A stretch of 64,000 nucleotides of DNA from Vulcanimicrobiota bacterium (GTDB lineage Bacteria > Vulcanimicrobiota > Vulcanimicrobiia > Vulcanimicrobiales > Vulcanimicrobiaceae): the NCBI GenBank assembly GCA_027307235.1, contig DAHUXH010000020.1, forward strand, positions 62,001 through 126,000, read 5' to 3'. A program made the translations under genes and the position numbers. Below are positions 1 through 8,376 of the stretch, in pieces; within the stretch, counting starts at the first letter, position 1, and each line of letters begins with the position of its first letter. The notes beneath the pieces are model-generated. The model ran no database searches. It was not told the DNA's origin and worked only from the letters and a program-made list of their open reading frames with translations.

Positions 1-180
1 GGGATGCTTGGGATCGTGATGCAGAATGTGCCCGTAGAGCGCGGTGAAGATGTCCGCCATGTCGAGCGAACCGGCCGAATGACCGGAGCCGGCCGACAAG
101 AGCGAACGGATGATGCCTTGGCGCACCAAATTCGCCTGCTCACGGAGTTCGCGCAGGCGCTGCGGGGAGAGAGAAGCCAT
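1..180 (-). CDS. Transketolase N-terminal subunit (partial, 5' end only)
   Basis: The first 60 codons of a minus-strand gene that runs off the left edge. The product begins MASLSPQRLRELREQANLVR and contains SGSGHSAGSLDMADIFTALY, the thiamine-diphosphate-site start of the transketolase family (in full transketolases GHPG.PLG.A). The pattern with GHSAGSLDMADI is that of the split archaeal/Firmicutes-type enzyme, whose N-terminal half is a separate subunit. It acts in the non-oxidative pentose phosphate pathway. It diverges from pnp with about 140 bp between the starts. The C-terminal subunit would be expected just outside the window. Confidence 0.85.
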   Translation of the reverse strand, partial: MASLSPQRLRELREQANLVRQGIIRSLLSAGSGHSAGSLDMADIFTALYGHILHHDPKHP

Positions 181-323
181 ATGGCCGGTTATACCAGCCT
201 TTGGGGCTTTGGACCTCGGAGAAACGTCACTGGGGCGCGCGGGCAGACCAGGTTCTGGTGCCGCCGGACCCGAACCGGGCACGGTTCACAAAAAAGCAAT
301 ACACAATAGAACTAGGAGAAAAC

Positions 324-2543
324 GTGCCCGAATCCGTGACCTTAGAGGTCGGCGGGCGCACGATGGTCATCGAGACCGGTGAGCTTGCCAAGCAAGCCAA
401 CGGTTCCGCGCTCATTCGCTACGGCGACCAAAATGTCGTGCTCTGCGCCGTCACCGCCTCCGCCAAACCGCGCGAAGGCATCGACTTCTTCCCCCTGACC
501 TGCGACTTCGAAGAGAAGATGTACGCCGCCGGAAAGATTCCGGGCGGCTACCTGAAGCGTGAAGGACGTCCGTCCGAACACGGAACGCTCTCGTCGCGCC
601 AGATCGATCGCCCGATCCGCCCGCTCTTTCCCGATGGTTTCCGCAACGACGTGCAGATCATCGCGACGGTCCTCTCGATCGACCCCGAGCTCGACGCCGA
701 CGTCATCGGCGTCTGCGCCGCCGGAGCGGCGCTGGCCGTCTCCGACATTCCATTCGAGAAGAGCGTCGCCGCCGTCCGCGTCGGCCGCGACGAGAAGGGC
801 AAGTACATCTGCAATCCCACGCTTCCTCAGTATGAGGCCGGCGGCATGGACATCGTCGTCGCCGGCACAGCCGACGGCGTGATGATGGTCGAGGGCGGCG
901 CGCACGAGTGCAGCGAGGAAGACTTCCTCGGCGCCGTCGAGTTCGCGCACGGCGAGATCAAGAAGATCGTTGCCGCGATCGACAAGCTGGCGAAGAAAGC
1001 CGGCAAGGACAAACGCGACTTCCCCGTTCAGAAAGTCCACGCCGACCTTGAGAAGTGGGTGCGCAAGACGTTCGCCAAGGACGTCGCCAAAGCGATGCGC
1101 ATCGTCGAGAAGCAAGCCCGCGAAGAGGCTTTCGCCGAACTCAAGCGGGATGCCGCGATCGAGCGCTGCGGCAAAAAAGACGACGCCATCCGCGCGCTGC
1201 TGGAAGATCCCTCGAACAAAGATTTCGAGAAGATCATCAAGGCAATGGAAGAAGACGAACTGCGCACGATGGTCGTCGAAGAGGGCATGCGCCCCGACGG
1301 ACGCCGTCCCGACGAGATTCGCCCGATCTGGAGCAAGGTGCATTACGTGCCGCGCGTCCACGGTTCCGGCGTCTTCACGCGCGGTCAAACGCAGGCGTTC
1401 ACCGCCGCGACGCTCGGCTCGACCAGCGACGCGCAACGCCTCGACGGCATCGTCGCGCTCGAAGACAAACGCTACATGCACTACTACAACTTCCCGCCGT
1501 ACTCGACCGGCGAGACGCGCCCGATGCGCGCACCCGGACGGCGCGAGATCGGTCACGGTCACTTGGCCGAGCGCGCTCTCGTGCCGGTGCTTCCGAAGAA
1601 GGAAGATTTCCCGTATACGATTCGCGTGATCAGCGAAGTGCTGGAATCGAACGGTTCGTCGTCGATGGCGTCGGTGTGCGGCAGCTCACTTGCGCTCATG
1701 GACGCGGGCGTTCCGATCAAGGAACACGTCGCCGGCGTCGCGATGGGTTTGGTTATCAAAGACCGCAGCTACGCGATCCTCACCGACATTCAAGGCCTTG
1801 AAGATGCGCTCGGCGAGATGGACTTCAAGGTCGCCGGAACGACCAAGGGCATCACCGCCGTGCAGATGGACATCAAGGTGACCGGCATCACCATCGACAT
1901 CATGCGGGAAGCGATGGAAGAGGCGCGCAAGTCGCGTCTGTTCATCATCGGCAAGCTCAAAGAGACGATCGCGCAGCCGCGCACGGAACTTTCGAAGTAC
2001 GCGCCACGCATGATCGTCATTCAGATCCCGGTCGACAAGATCAAAGACGTCATCGGCCCCGGCGGCAAGATGATCAACAAGATCATCGACGAGTCCGGCG
2101 TCGAGAAGATCGACATCGACGATGACGGCAAGGTCTACATTACGTCACTCGACGGCGAGTCCGGCGAAAAGGCAAAAGCCACCATCGTCGCGCTCACCAA
2201 GCCGATTCTGGTCGGCGAAACGTATACCGGCAAGGTCACGCGCGTCATCGCGATTGGCGCATTCGTGCAGATCGCACCGGGCAAGGAAGGCCTGGTGCAC
2301 ATCAGCCAACTCGCTCCGACGCGCACCGAGAAAGTCGAAGACGTCGTCAACGTCGGCGACGAGATCACCGTCAAGGTGATGGAGATCGACGGCCAAGGCC
2401 GCATCAATCTATCGCGCAAGGCGGTGCTCGGCGGCGCTCCGGCGGGCAACGGCGTCATCCATGACGACCACCCTGAACCTGCCTCCGGCGGCGGTCTTCC
2501 GCGCCGCCCGCGTCGCCGTCGTCCCGGCGGGCGCGACGACTGA
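324..2543 (+). CDS. pnp: Polyribonucleotide nucleotidyltransferase (PNPase)
   Basis: Phosphorolytic 3'-5' exoribonuclease of the RNA degradosome; trimeric in the family. The 739-residue product has the two RNase PH-like cores separated by the helical domain, then a KH domain (around residue 575, with VIGPGGKMI as the GxxG loop) and an S1 domain (from about 640, KVTRVIAIGAFVQI). The start is GTG at 324, 5 nt after AGGAG; upstream in-frame codons look non-coding. The tail after S1 is short, basic and Gly/Arg-rich, which suits RNA binding. rpsO, the usual upstream neighbour, is absent here; instead a transketolase gene diverges. A terminator-like hairpin follows directly. Confidence 0.97.
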   Translation: MPESVTLEVGGRTMVIETGELAKQANGSALIRYGDQNVVLCAVTASAKPREGIDFFPLTCDFEEKMYAAGKIPGGYLKREGRPSEHGTLSSRQIDRPIRPLFPDGFRNDVQIIATVLSIDPELDADVIGVCAAGAALAVSDIPFEKSVAAVRVGRDEKGKYICNPTLPQYEAGGMDIVVAGTADGVMMVEGGAHECSEEDFLGAVEFAHGEIKKIVAAIDKLAKKAGKDKRDFPVQKVHADLEKWVRKTFAKDVAKAMRIVEKQAREEAFAELKRDAAIERCGKKDDAIRALLEDPSNKDFEKIIKAMEEDELRTMVVEEGMRPDGRRPDEIRPIWSKVHYVPRVHGSGVFTRGQTQAFTAATLGSTSDAQRLDGIVALEDKRYMHYYNFPPYSTGETRPMRAPGRREIGHGHLAERALVPVLPKKEDFPYTIRVISEVLESNGSSSMASVCGSSLALMDAGVPIKEHVAGVAMGLVIKDRSYAILTDIQGLEDALGEMDFKVAGTTKGITAVQMDIKVTGITIDIMREAMEEARKSRLFIIGKLKETIAQPRTELSKYAPRMIVIQIPVDKIKDVIGPGGKMINKIIDESGVEKIDIDDDGKVYITSLDGESGEKAKATIVALTKPILVGETYTGKVTRVIAIGAFVQIAPGKEGLVHISQLAPTRTEKVEDVVNVGDEITVKVMEIDGQGRINLSRKAVLGGAPAGNGVIHDDHPEPASGGGLPRRPRRRRPGGRDD

Positions 2544-2565
2544 CGCAAGTCACGACGCATACTCA

Positions 2566-2607
2566 AAAGAACGTTCCCCCGGGCCAGAGCCCAGGGGAAC
2601 GTTCTTT
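2566..2607 (+). terminator. Hairpin terminator after pnp
   Basis: Perfect 14-bp inverted repeat (arms 2566-2579 and 2594-2607) with a 14-nt GC-rich loop that can itself pair further, ending in CTTTGTCTC. It sits between pnp and the SDR gene, so it probably ends pnp transcription. The 5' arm starts with AAA, so it could also act in reverse. Confidence 0.75.
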
Positions 2608-2626
2608 GTCTCTCGGGGAGCCAGAC

Positions 2627-3481
2627 ATGAACCAAACAAGGAGCGAACGCGGCGCCGTGCTGATCTCCGGCGCATCGACCGGCATCGGCGAAGCGACTGC
2701 GCTCGCGCTGGCGCGCGACGGTTTCATCGTGTACGCCGGCATTCGCAACGATGCCGACGCGCAGCGCCTGGCGGCGGCGCATCCACATATTCGGCCGCTT
2801 CAACTCGACGTCACCGTGCCCGAGCAGATCGCCGATGCGCTCGCACGCATCGGACGCGACGGCATCGCCTTGCGCGGCGTCGTCTGTAACGCGGGCATCG
2901 CGGTCGCGGGACCGCTGGAGTATCTTCCCCTCGACGACATACGCCGCCAGTACGAGATCAACGTCTTCGGCGCGCTCGCACTGGTGCAGGCCGCGCTTGC
3001 GGCACTGCGCGCGACCAAGGGACGCATCGTGCTGGTCGGGTCGATCGCCGGACGTTTTGCGGTGCCGTTCGTCGGTGCCTACAGTTCGTCCAAGGCAGCA
3101 CTCGCGGCGATGGCCGATGCGCTGCGCGTGGAACTCGCGCCGTTCGGCGTCGGTGTCTCGCTTATCGAACCGGGGAACGTCAAAACACCGATTTGGCAGA
3201 AAGGACGCGATGCACGCGCCGGTTTGGAAGCCCGCATGCCGGCGGCGGCGCGCGAGCACTACGGCCCGGCGATCGGTGCGCTCTCGGCCCGCAGCGAACA
3301 CGAAGAGCGCACCGGTCTGCCTCCGGACGTCGTCGCTCGCGCGATCGAGCACGCGCTCGTCGCCCGAGCGCCGCGCGCAAAGTACGTGCTGGGCACGCCC
3401 GCGCACATACAGGCGCTGCTCGCGCATTTTCCGGCGAACGTGCGCGACCGCGCGATCAAGGCCGCACTCGGCATTCCGTAG
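2627..3481 (+). CDS. Short-chain dehydrogenase/reductase (SDR)
   Basis: NAD(P)-dependent oxidoreductase of the classical SDR family, 284 residues. Visible are the Rossmann motif SGASTGIGEA near the N-terminus, the NAG motif (VVCNAGIAV) and the catalytic Ser-Tyr-Lys set in GSIAGRF...GAYSSSKAAL. A PG motif follows (EPGNVKTPIW). The start is ATG 2627 with GGGAG 8 nt upstream; an earlier in-frame ATG at 2606 lies in the terminator arm and is unlikely. It is first in a plus-strand run with two binding proteins, UbiD and UbiA, 15 bp before the next gene. The substrate cannot be told; an isoprenoid or quinone-side role is possible from context only. Confidence 0.9.
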   Translation: MNQTRSERGAVLISGASTGIGEATALALARDGFIVYAGIRNDADAQRLAAAHPHIRPLQLDVTVPEQIADALARIGRDGIALRGVVCNAGIAVAGPLEYLPLDDIRRQYEINVFGALALVQAALAALRATKGRIVLVGSIAGRFAVPFVGAYSSSKAALAAMADALRVELAPFGVGVSLIEPGNVKTPIWQKGRDARAGLEARMPAAAREHYGPAIGALSARSEHEERTGLPPDVVARAIEHALVARAPRAKYVLGTPAHIQALLAHFPANVRDRAIKAALGIP

Positions 3482-3496
3482 AAGGCTGGTGCACGC

Positions 3497-4648
3497 ATGA
3501 GGTCACGAATCAGCCGCCGCGGCTTCCTTACCGCCACCGGCGGGCTCGCATTGAGTCTCGCCGCACCGGCGCGCGCGCAATTTACCGGAGAGGCGCGCCA
3601 CCTGACGATAGCAGTCTCGGTGACGCAAGCCGATGCCGCGGTCGCGCGTGCGTATGTCAGCGGCGTGAAAGCGGCAGTCGCCAACGCCAATATGGCAAGC
3701 GGCGGCATCGGCACCGAGTTCGACGTCAAGGTCTACGACGACGAGGACAAGATCGGAACGTCGATCCAGGACGAAACCGTCGTGGAATTCGACGATCCGA
3801 CCATCGTCATGATCGGCTATCCCGATGAAGATCTGGTCACCGCGACCATCGCCGAAAACATCCGCTATCAAGTTCCACTGATCGTACCGACGGTGACCGA
3901 AGACGCGGCGCTGCAGGACAATCAGAAGACCGCATGGCGGATGCTTCCAACCGACACCAAACAAGGAACGCTGTTCGCGAACTTCTTACCGAAGCTCGCT
4001 GCGAAGAACGTGGTGTACCTCGACAGCCGTCACATACGCGGACAGGCGCTCGCGCTCTACTTCGGCCAAGCACTGAAGGCAGCCGGCACATCCGGCACAC
4101 TGGTTTCGATTGCGAACGGCCACCTCGACGAACAACAGCTCGCATCCGCGCTCGCGCAAGCCGACACGTTGATGCTCTTCTGTTTGCCGGATGAGATCGA
4201 GTCGCATTTCCACGCCCCGGCTTTCCGGCAGTTTCGCGGGACGATCGTCGCCGGCCACGATTTCTTCGACGACGCGCACCGCGCCCGGCTCGCCGCGTTG
4301 GGTGTGAAAGCATACGTCGGAACACCGATGCCGCCGCTCATTCGAGCGGCCTCGATCGCCCGTCAGGTCTTCGATCTGCAGGCTGCCGTCGGCACCGTGA
4401 CGCCGACGGTGGCGTTCACCTATGCGGCCGCGCAAGTCGCCATTCAGGCACAACAGAACGCCGGTGCCTTCTCGAAGGCCGATGAAATGCGCTCGTTGCG
4501 CTCGCCGGCGACGTACAACACCATCCTGGGTCCGATCTCGTTCGACGACAACGGCGAAGTGCGCGATCCCAATCTCTATCTGTACGCCGTGCAGCCGGAG
4601 CGATTCCGCTACGACAGCGCGGCCGTCTCCACCGACTTCATTTCGTAG
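3497..4648 (+). CDS. Tat-exported periplasmic binding protein, LivJ-like (copy 1)
   Basis: 383-residue type I periplasmic binding fold (Peripla_BP_6/LivJ family). The N-terminus carries a twin-arginine signal (SRRGFLTATGG, cleavage after ARAQ), so it should be exported folded. The mature part begins LTIAVSVTQADAAVARAY, typical of this fold. No permease or ATPase gene is near. A paralogue sharing the C-terminal pattern TYNTILGPISFDDNG / TFQTLVGPFSFDFAG lies two genes downstream, and the two bracket ubiD and ubiA. It may be a stand-alone ligand sensor, a scavenging protein, or a partner of a transporter elsewhere. The ligand is unknown. Confidence 0.85.
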   Translation: MRSRISRRGFLTATGGLALSLAAPARAQFTGEARHLTIAVSVTQADAAVARAYVSGVKAAVANANMASGGIGTEFDVKVYDDEDKIGTSIQDETVVEFDDPTIVMIGYPDEDLVTATIAENIRYQVPLIVPTVTEDAALQDNQKTAWRMLPTDTKQGTLFANFLPKLAAKNVVYLDSRHIRGQALALYFGQALKAAGTSGTLVSIANGHLDEQQLASALAQADTLMLFCLPDEIESHFHAPAFRQFRGTIVAGHDFFDDAHRARLAALGVKAYVGTPMPPLIRAASIARQVFDLQAAVGTVTPTVAFTYAAAQVAIQAQQNAGAFSKADEMRSLRSPATYNTILGPISFDDNGEVRDPNLYLYAVQPERFRYDSAAVSTDFIS

Positions 4649-4658
4649 CAGACGTTTC

Positions 4659-6182
4659 ATGCCGTTTGACTCCCTTCGTGCATTCGTCGACGCCTTGCGC
4701 ACGATGGGTGAGCTCCACGTCATCGACACGCCAGTCGATCCGCACCTCGAGATCGCCGAGATCACCGATCGCGTCGTCAAGGCGGGCGGCCCCGCACTGT
4801 TGTTTTCGCGCGTCAAACAGTCACGCTTCCCGGTTCTGACCAATCAGTTCGGATCGCAGCGGCGCATGGCAGCGGCACTGGACGCCGAGCATCTGGACGA
4901 TGTCGCGGCCCGGATTCGCGCGCTCACCACCATCACGCCGCCGGGCGGCGGGCTGTTCGACAAGATCGGCGCATTGCGGGCACTCGGGCCGCTCGCCAAC
5001 GCAATTCCAAAGGTCGTCAGCGCAGGCAGTTGCCAGGACGTCGTGATCCGCGATCCCGACCTCACGCAACTTCCCGTCTTGACGACGTGGCCGATGGACG
5101 CCGGGCCGTTCATCACGCTGCCGCTGGTCATCACCAACGATCCCAAGACCGGGCGGCCCAACGTCGGCATGTATCGCATGCAGGTCTACGGCAAGCGTGA
5201 AACCGGCATGCACTGGCAGCGCCACAAGCACGGGCGCGCGCACGCGCAGGCCTGGGGCCAGAAGATTCCCGTGGCGGTCGCGATCGGCGCCGACCCCGCG
5301 ATCACGTATGCTGCCACCGCGCCGCTTCCGCCCGTGCTCGACGAATTCGCTTTTGCCGGACTGCTGCGCGGAAAGCCGGTGAAGCTAGTGCGCGCCAAGA
5401 CGATCGACGTGAACGTTCCGGCTGATGCCGAGTTCATCTTGGAAGGGTACGTCGACAACGACGATCTGCGCACGGAAGGCCCCTTCGGCGATCATACCGG
5501 CGTGTACAGTTTGGCCGACCTCTACCCGACGTTCACACTCACCTGTATCACGCACCGCCGCAATCCGATCTACGCGGCGACGGTCGTCGGCAAGCCGCCG
5601 ATGGAAGACGCTTGGATCGGCAAAGCTACCGAACGCATCTTCTTGCCGCTGCTGCAACTGGTCTTGCCCGAAGTCGTCGACATGAATCTCCCGGTCGAAG
5701 GCGGCTTTCACAATCTCGCGATCGTCTCGATTCGCAAGAGCTATCCCGGCCATGCGAAAAAAGTCATGAACGCATTGTGGGGACTGGGCCACATGATGAT
5801 GCTGACGCGTATGCTCGTCATCGTCGACGCCGACATCGACGTTGCCGACACGCGCAGCGTGGCGTGGTTCGTGTTGAACAATCTCGCACCCGAGCGCGAC
5901 GTGGTCATGATGCCGGGTCCGGTCGACGATCTCGATCACGGATCGTACAGTGTCGCATACGGAACCAAGGTCGGAATCGATGCGACGCGCAAGTCGGCGA
6001 GCGAAGGCTATCAGCGCGAATGGCCTCCCGACATGGAGATGGACGCCAAGACGCGCGCGCTCGTCGACAAACGCTGGCGCGAATACGGACTGGACCGCAT
6101 CGCAAAATCGCTCCATCCCGACGACTGGAGCGGCCAGGGACCAAGCGCGCTTGCACGCCTCTACCGCACCCACCGCTCGTAG
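4659..6182 (+). CDS. UbiD-family prenylated-FMN decarboxylase
   Basis: 507 residues, full length for UbiD/MqnL-type (de)carboxylases that use prenylated FMN made by UbiX. The prFMN/metal region is recognisable (GMYRMQVYGKRETGMHWQ) and the acidic catalytic motif is EGPFGDHTGVYS. The start is ATG 4659, 10 nt after the preceding stop. Directly followed by a UbiA-type prenyltransferase (4 nt gap). This pairing is known in ubiquinone synthesis (UbiA/UbiD) and the futalosine menaquinone route (MqnP/MqnL). In a Terrabacteria-like genome the futalosine role seems more likely, but the other mqn genes are not in the window. Confidence 0.92.
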   Translation: MPFDSLRAFVDALRTMGELHVIDTPVDPHLEIAEITDRVVKAGGPALLFSRVKQSRFPVLTNQFGSQRRMAAALDAEHLDDVAARIRALTTITPPGGGLFDKIGALRALGPLANAIPKVVSAGSCQDVVIRDPDLTQLPVLTTWPMDAGPFITLPLVITNDPKTGRPNVGMYRMQVYGKRETGMHWQRHKHGRAHAQAWGQKIPVAVAIGADPAITYAATAPLPPVLDEFAFAGLLRGKPVKLVRAKTIDVNVPADAEFILEGYVDNDDLRTEGPFGDHTGVYSLADLYPTFTLTCITHRRNPIYAATVVGKPPMEDAWIGKATERIFLPLLQLVLPEVVDMNLPVEGGFHNLAIVSIRKSYPGHAKKVMNALWGLGHMMMLTRMLVIVDADIDVADTRSVAWFVLNNLAPERDVVMMPGPVDDLDHGSYSVAYGTKVGIDATRKSASEGYQREWPPDMEMDAKTRALVDKRWREYGLDRIAKSLHPDDWSGQGPSALARLYRTHRS

Positions 6183-6186
6183 AACG

Positions 6187-7044
6187 ATGAACAAGATCGC
6201 GCTCTTCCTCAAGGAAATTCGCATCGAGCACACGCTCTTTGCATTACCGTTCGCCTACGTCGGCGCGGTGATCGCCGCGCACGGACTGCCGTCGTGGCCG
6301 GCGCTGCTGTGGATCACGCTCGCCGTCCTCGGCGCGCGCACGGCGGCGATGGCGGCCAATCGCTACTTCGATCGCGACATCGACGCGCGCAATCCGCGCA
6401 CGGCGCGCCGCGCGCTCGCCAGCGGAGCGCTCGCGCCGCGCACGATGCTGCTCGCCATCGCCTGCGGATTCGTGGTTCTGCTCATCGCGGCGTGGCAGCT
6501 CAATCCGCTCTGCGTCAAGCTCATGCCGATCGCGGCCCTCGGCGTGCTTGCCTATCCGCTGTGCAAACGCTTCACCTGGCTCACGCACTTCGTTCTCGGC
6601 GCGGTCGACGCACTCGCCCCGCTCGGTGCGTACATCGGCATCACAGGCTCGGTCAGCGCGACTGCGGTACTGCTTTTCGTCGCCGTCACAATCTGGGTCG
6701 CCGGTTTCGACATCATCTACGCGCTGATGGACTATCAGGTCGACGTCGAGCAAGGCATTCAATCCCTGCCCGCTCGTTTCGGCATGCGCGCCGCGCACGC
6801 GCTGCCGATTCTGTTGCACGTGCTGATGATGGCTGCGCTGGCGTGGATCGGCGCGCTTGCGCATATGGCGCCCGTCTATTACGCCGGCGTGCTGACGGCA
6901 GGCGCGTTGACCGCGTACGAAGCTCGGCTCTACCGCTCGGCCGCCAACATGTTCGTGCTCAACGAACGTGTCTTCATCGCCAACATGGGATTCTCGGTGG
7001 TGTTTCTCGCCACGACCATCGCGGGCGTCGCGCTCGCGCCGTGA
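6187..7044 (+). CDS. UbiA-family polyprenyltransferase
   Basis: 285-residue integral membrane protein with about eight or nine hydrophobic helices. It has both Mg2+-diphosphate motifs of the family: NRYFDRDIDARN (NxxxDxxxD) near residue 60 and DYQVDVEQGIQS (DxxxD) near 182. It transfers a polyprenyl chain to an aromatic acid: 4-hydroxybenzoate in the UbiA case, 1,4-dihydroxy-6-naphthoate in the MqnP case. The 4-nt gap from ubiD and GTGA overlap with the next gene show tight coupling. UbiA is certain; the exact acceptor is inference. Confidence 0.93.
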   Translation: MNKIALFLKEIRIEHTLFALPFAYVGAVIAAHGLPSWPALLWITLAVLGARTAAMAANRYFDRDIDARNPRTARRALASGALAPRTMLLAIACGFVVLLIAAWQLNPLCVKLMPIAALGVLAYPLCKRFTWLTHFVLGAVDALAPLGAYIGITGSVSATAVLLFVAVTIWVAGFDIIYALMDYQVDVEQGIQSLPARFGMRAAHALPILLHVLMMAALAWIGALAHMAPVYYAGVLTAGALTAYEARLYRSAANMFVLNERVFIANMGFSVVFLATTIAGVALAP

Positions 7045-8210
7045 CGACGCGCCGCCGCGACTTTCTCATCGGTGCGGGCGCCGCCGCTGCCATGAGCGGT
7101 CGCGCGCTCGCGCAAGTTCCGGGCAGCGCGTTCGCGCAGCAACTCACGATCGGCGTCAACGTGACGCTGACCGGCGATCGTGCCGTGTTCGGCGAACAGA
7201 TTGTGCGTGGCGTGCAGGCCGCCGTCGACGAACGCAACCGCACGTCGCCGTCGCTGACGCTCGTCTACGCCGTTCGTCAGTTCGACGATCAGAACGGTGA
7301 TGCGCTCGCCGTTTCCAACGCCCAAGTCGCCGCCTCCGACCCAAATATCGTCGCAATGGTCGGCAATCTCACCCCGGAGATCACGCTTGCGGCATTGCCG
7401 TTCTATGCGAACCTCGGGATGCCGTTGATCGTGCCCGGCATCACCGCAGACTCGCTCACGGCGCGCGGGTATCGCAACATCTACCGCTTGCCGACCAAGG
7501 ACAGCGTGCAGGGACAACTGTTCGCGCGCTCGATCCGAAATCGAAAGATCGTATCCGCGAACGCGGTGGCGGTCGCGCTCGACGGAGCCTACGGCTACGA
7601 TCTCGCGAGCGGCTTCACACGAGCGCGCAAGGCCGACGGCGGACACGCCGATCTGCTGCTCGCGCCCGCAGACGGTCCGGACTTCGCGGGTCTCGCGCGC
7701 CGCATCGCCGGCTCCGGCGTCGACTATGTCTTCTTGGCCGGGACGAGCGCGGCTCTCGGGTCACTCGTCACCGCGCTCGCGCAAGCGGGGTATACGGGCG
7801 CCTTCGGCGCCGGCGATGGATTCTACAATCAAACCACGCTCACGACCTACGCGTCGCCGTTGCGAAATGCGTTGGTCGCAACGCCGATGCCGCCGCTTGA
7901 GCGCGTTGCCGGAAACACGGTCGCGCTCGCCGACTTCGGTTCGCATTTCGGTCCGGTGACGTCGCTGTCGGCGTTCGCCTACGCGGCGACGCAGATCATC
8001 ATCGCAGCGGCGCAGATCACGCCCGGCGTCTCACCGCGGCTTTCCACATTGCAAAGCCTGTCGCGTCACGCGACGTTTCAGACGCTGGTCGGACCGTTCT
8101 CCTTCGATTTCGCTGGCGATCCGATCGATCCGAACATCTACCTCTACCGCGTCGACGGCGATCATTTCACCTACGACGGAGCGGCGCACGCGACGGCTGC
8201 GATCTTCTAG
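7041..8210 (+). CDS. Tat-exported periplasmic binding protein, LivJ-like (copy 2)
   Basis: 389 residues. The start is GTG 7041, inside the UbiA stop (GTGA overlap). It gives at once a twin-arginine signal TRRRDFLIGAGAAAA ending in RALAQ. The mature domain opens LTIGVNVTLTGDRAVFGEQI, the classic start of LivJ-type ligand-binding proteins. It is paralogous to the protein encoded at 3497-4648. The last gene of the SDR-SBP-UbiD-UbiA-SBP run, it converges with the ABC operon with 4 bp overlap. No membrane partner is encoded nearby. Confidence 0.87.
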   Translation: MTTRRRDFLIGAGAAAAMSGRALAQVPGSAFAQQLTIGVNVTLTGDRAVFGEQIVRGVQAAVDERNRTSPSLTLVYAVRQFDDQNGDALAVSNAQVAASDPNIVAMVGNLTPEITLAALPFYANLGMPLIVPGITADSLTARGYRNIYRLPTKDSVQGQLFARSIRNRKIVSANAVAVALDGAYGYDLASGFTRARKADGGHADLLLAPADGPDFAGLARRIAGSGVDYVFLAGTSAALGSLVTALAQAGYTGAFGAGDGFYNQTTLTTYASPLRNALVATPMPPLERVAGNTVALADFGSHFGPVTSLSAFAYAATQIIIAAAQITPGVSPRLSTLQSLSRHATFQTLVGPFSFDFAGDPIDPNIYLYRVDGDHFTYDGAAHATAAIF

Positions 8211-8371
8211 GAGCCTGCCGCGCGGCGCGCCGGCTCGCCTTCGGGAGAGACATAGACGTGGTGCGGCACGCGGCGTGCCGGCTCGTCGTCCGTGACCTCT
8301 TCGAGAGCCAGCGCGAAGCGCAGCCGGACGCCGCCGATGGTGAAACTGAACTTCGTTCCAAGAAATTCCAT
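8207..8371 (-). CDS. Small protein (54 aa), last gene of GntR-ABC operon
   Basis: Short ORF starting MEFLGTKFSFTIGGVRLRF with a strong GGAGG 11 nt before the ATG, 5 nt after the permease stop. It has a short amphipathic or beta-like start, an acidic middle and a basic end (GEPARRAAGS). I do not recognise a family. Good ribosome-binding signal and operon position support translation; the overlap of its stop with the convergent binding-protein gene is ordinary in this compact genome. Confidence 0.55.
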   Translation of the reverse strand: MEFLGTKFSFTIGGVRLRFALALEEVTDDEPARRVPHHVYVSPEGEPARRAAGS

Positions 8372-8376
8372 GAGCT

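Noticed and set aside
342-1562. Long open frame antisense to pnp
   Set aside because: Low-complexity Arg/Ala/Asp-rich product without motifs; it is the shadow of a GC-rich real gene.
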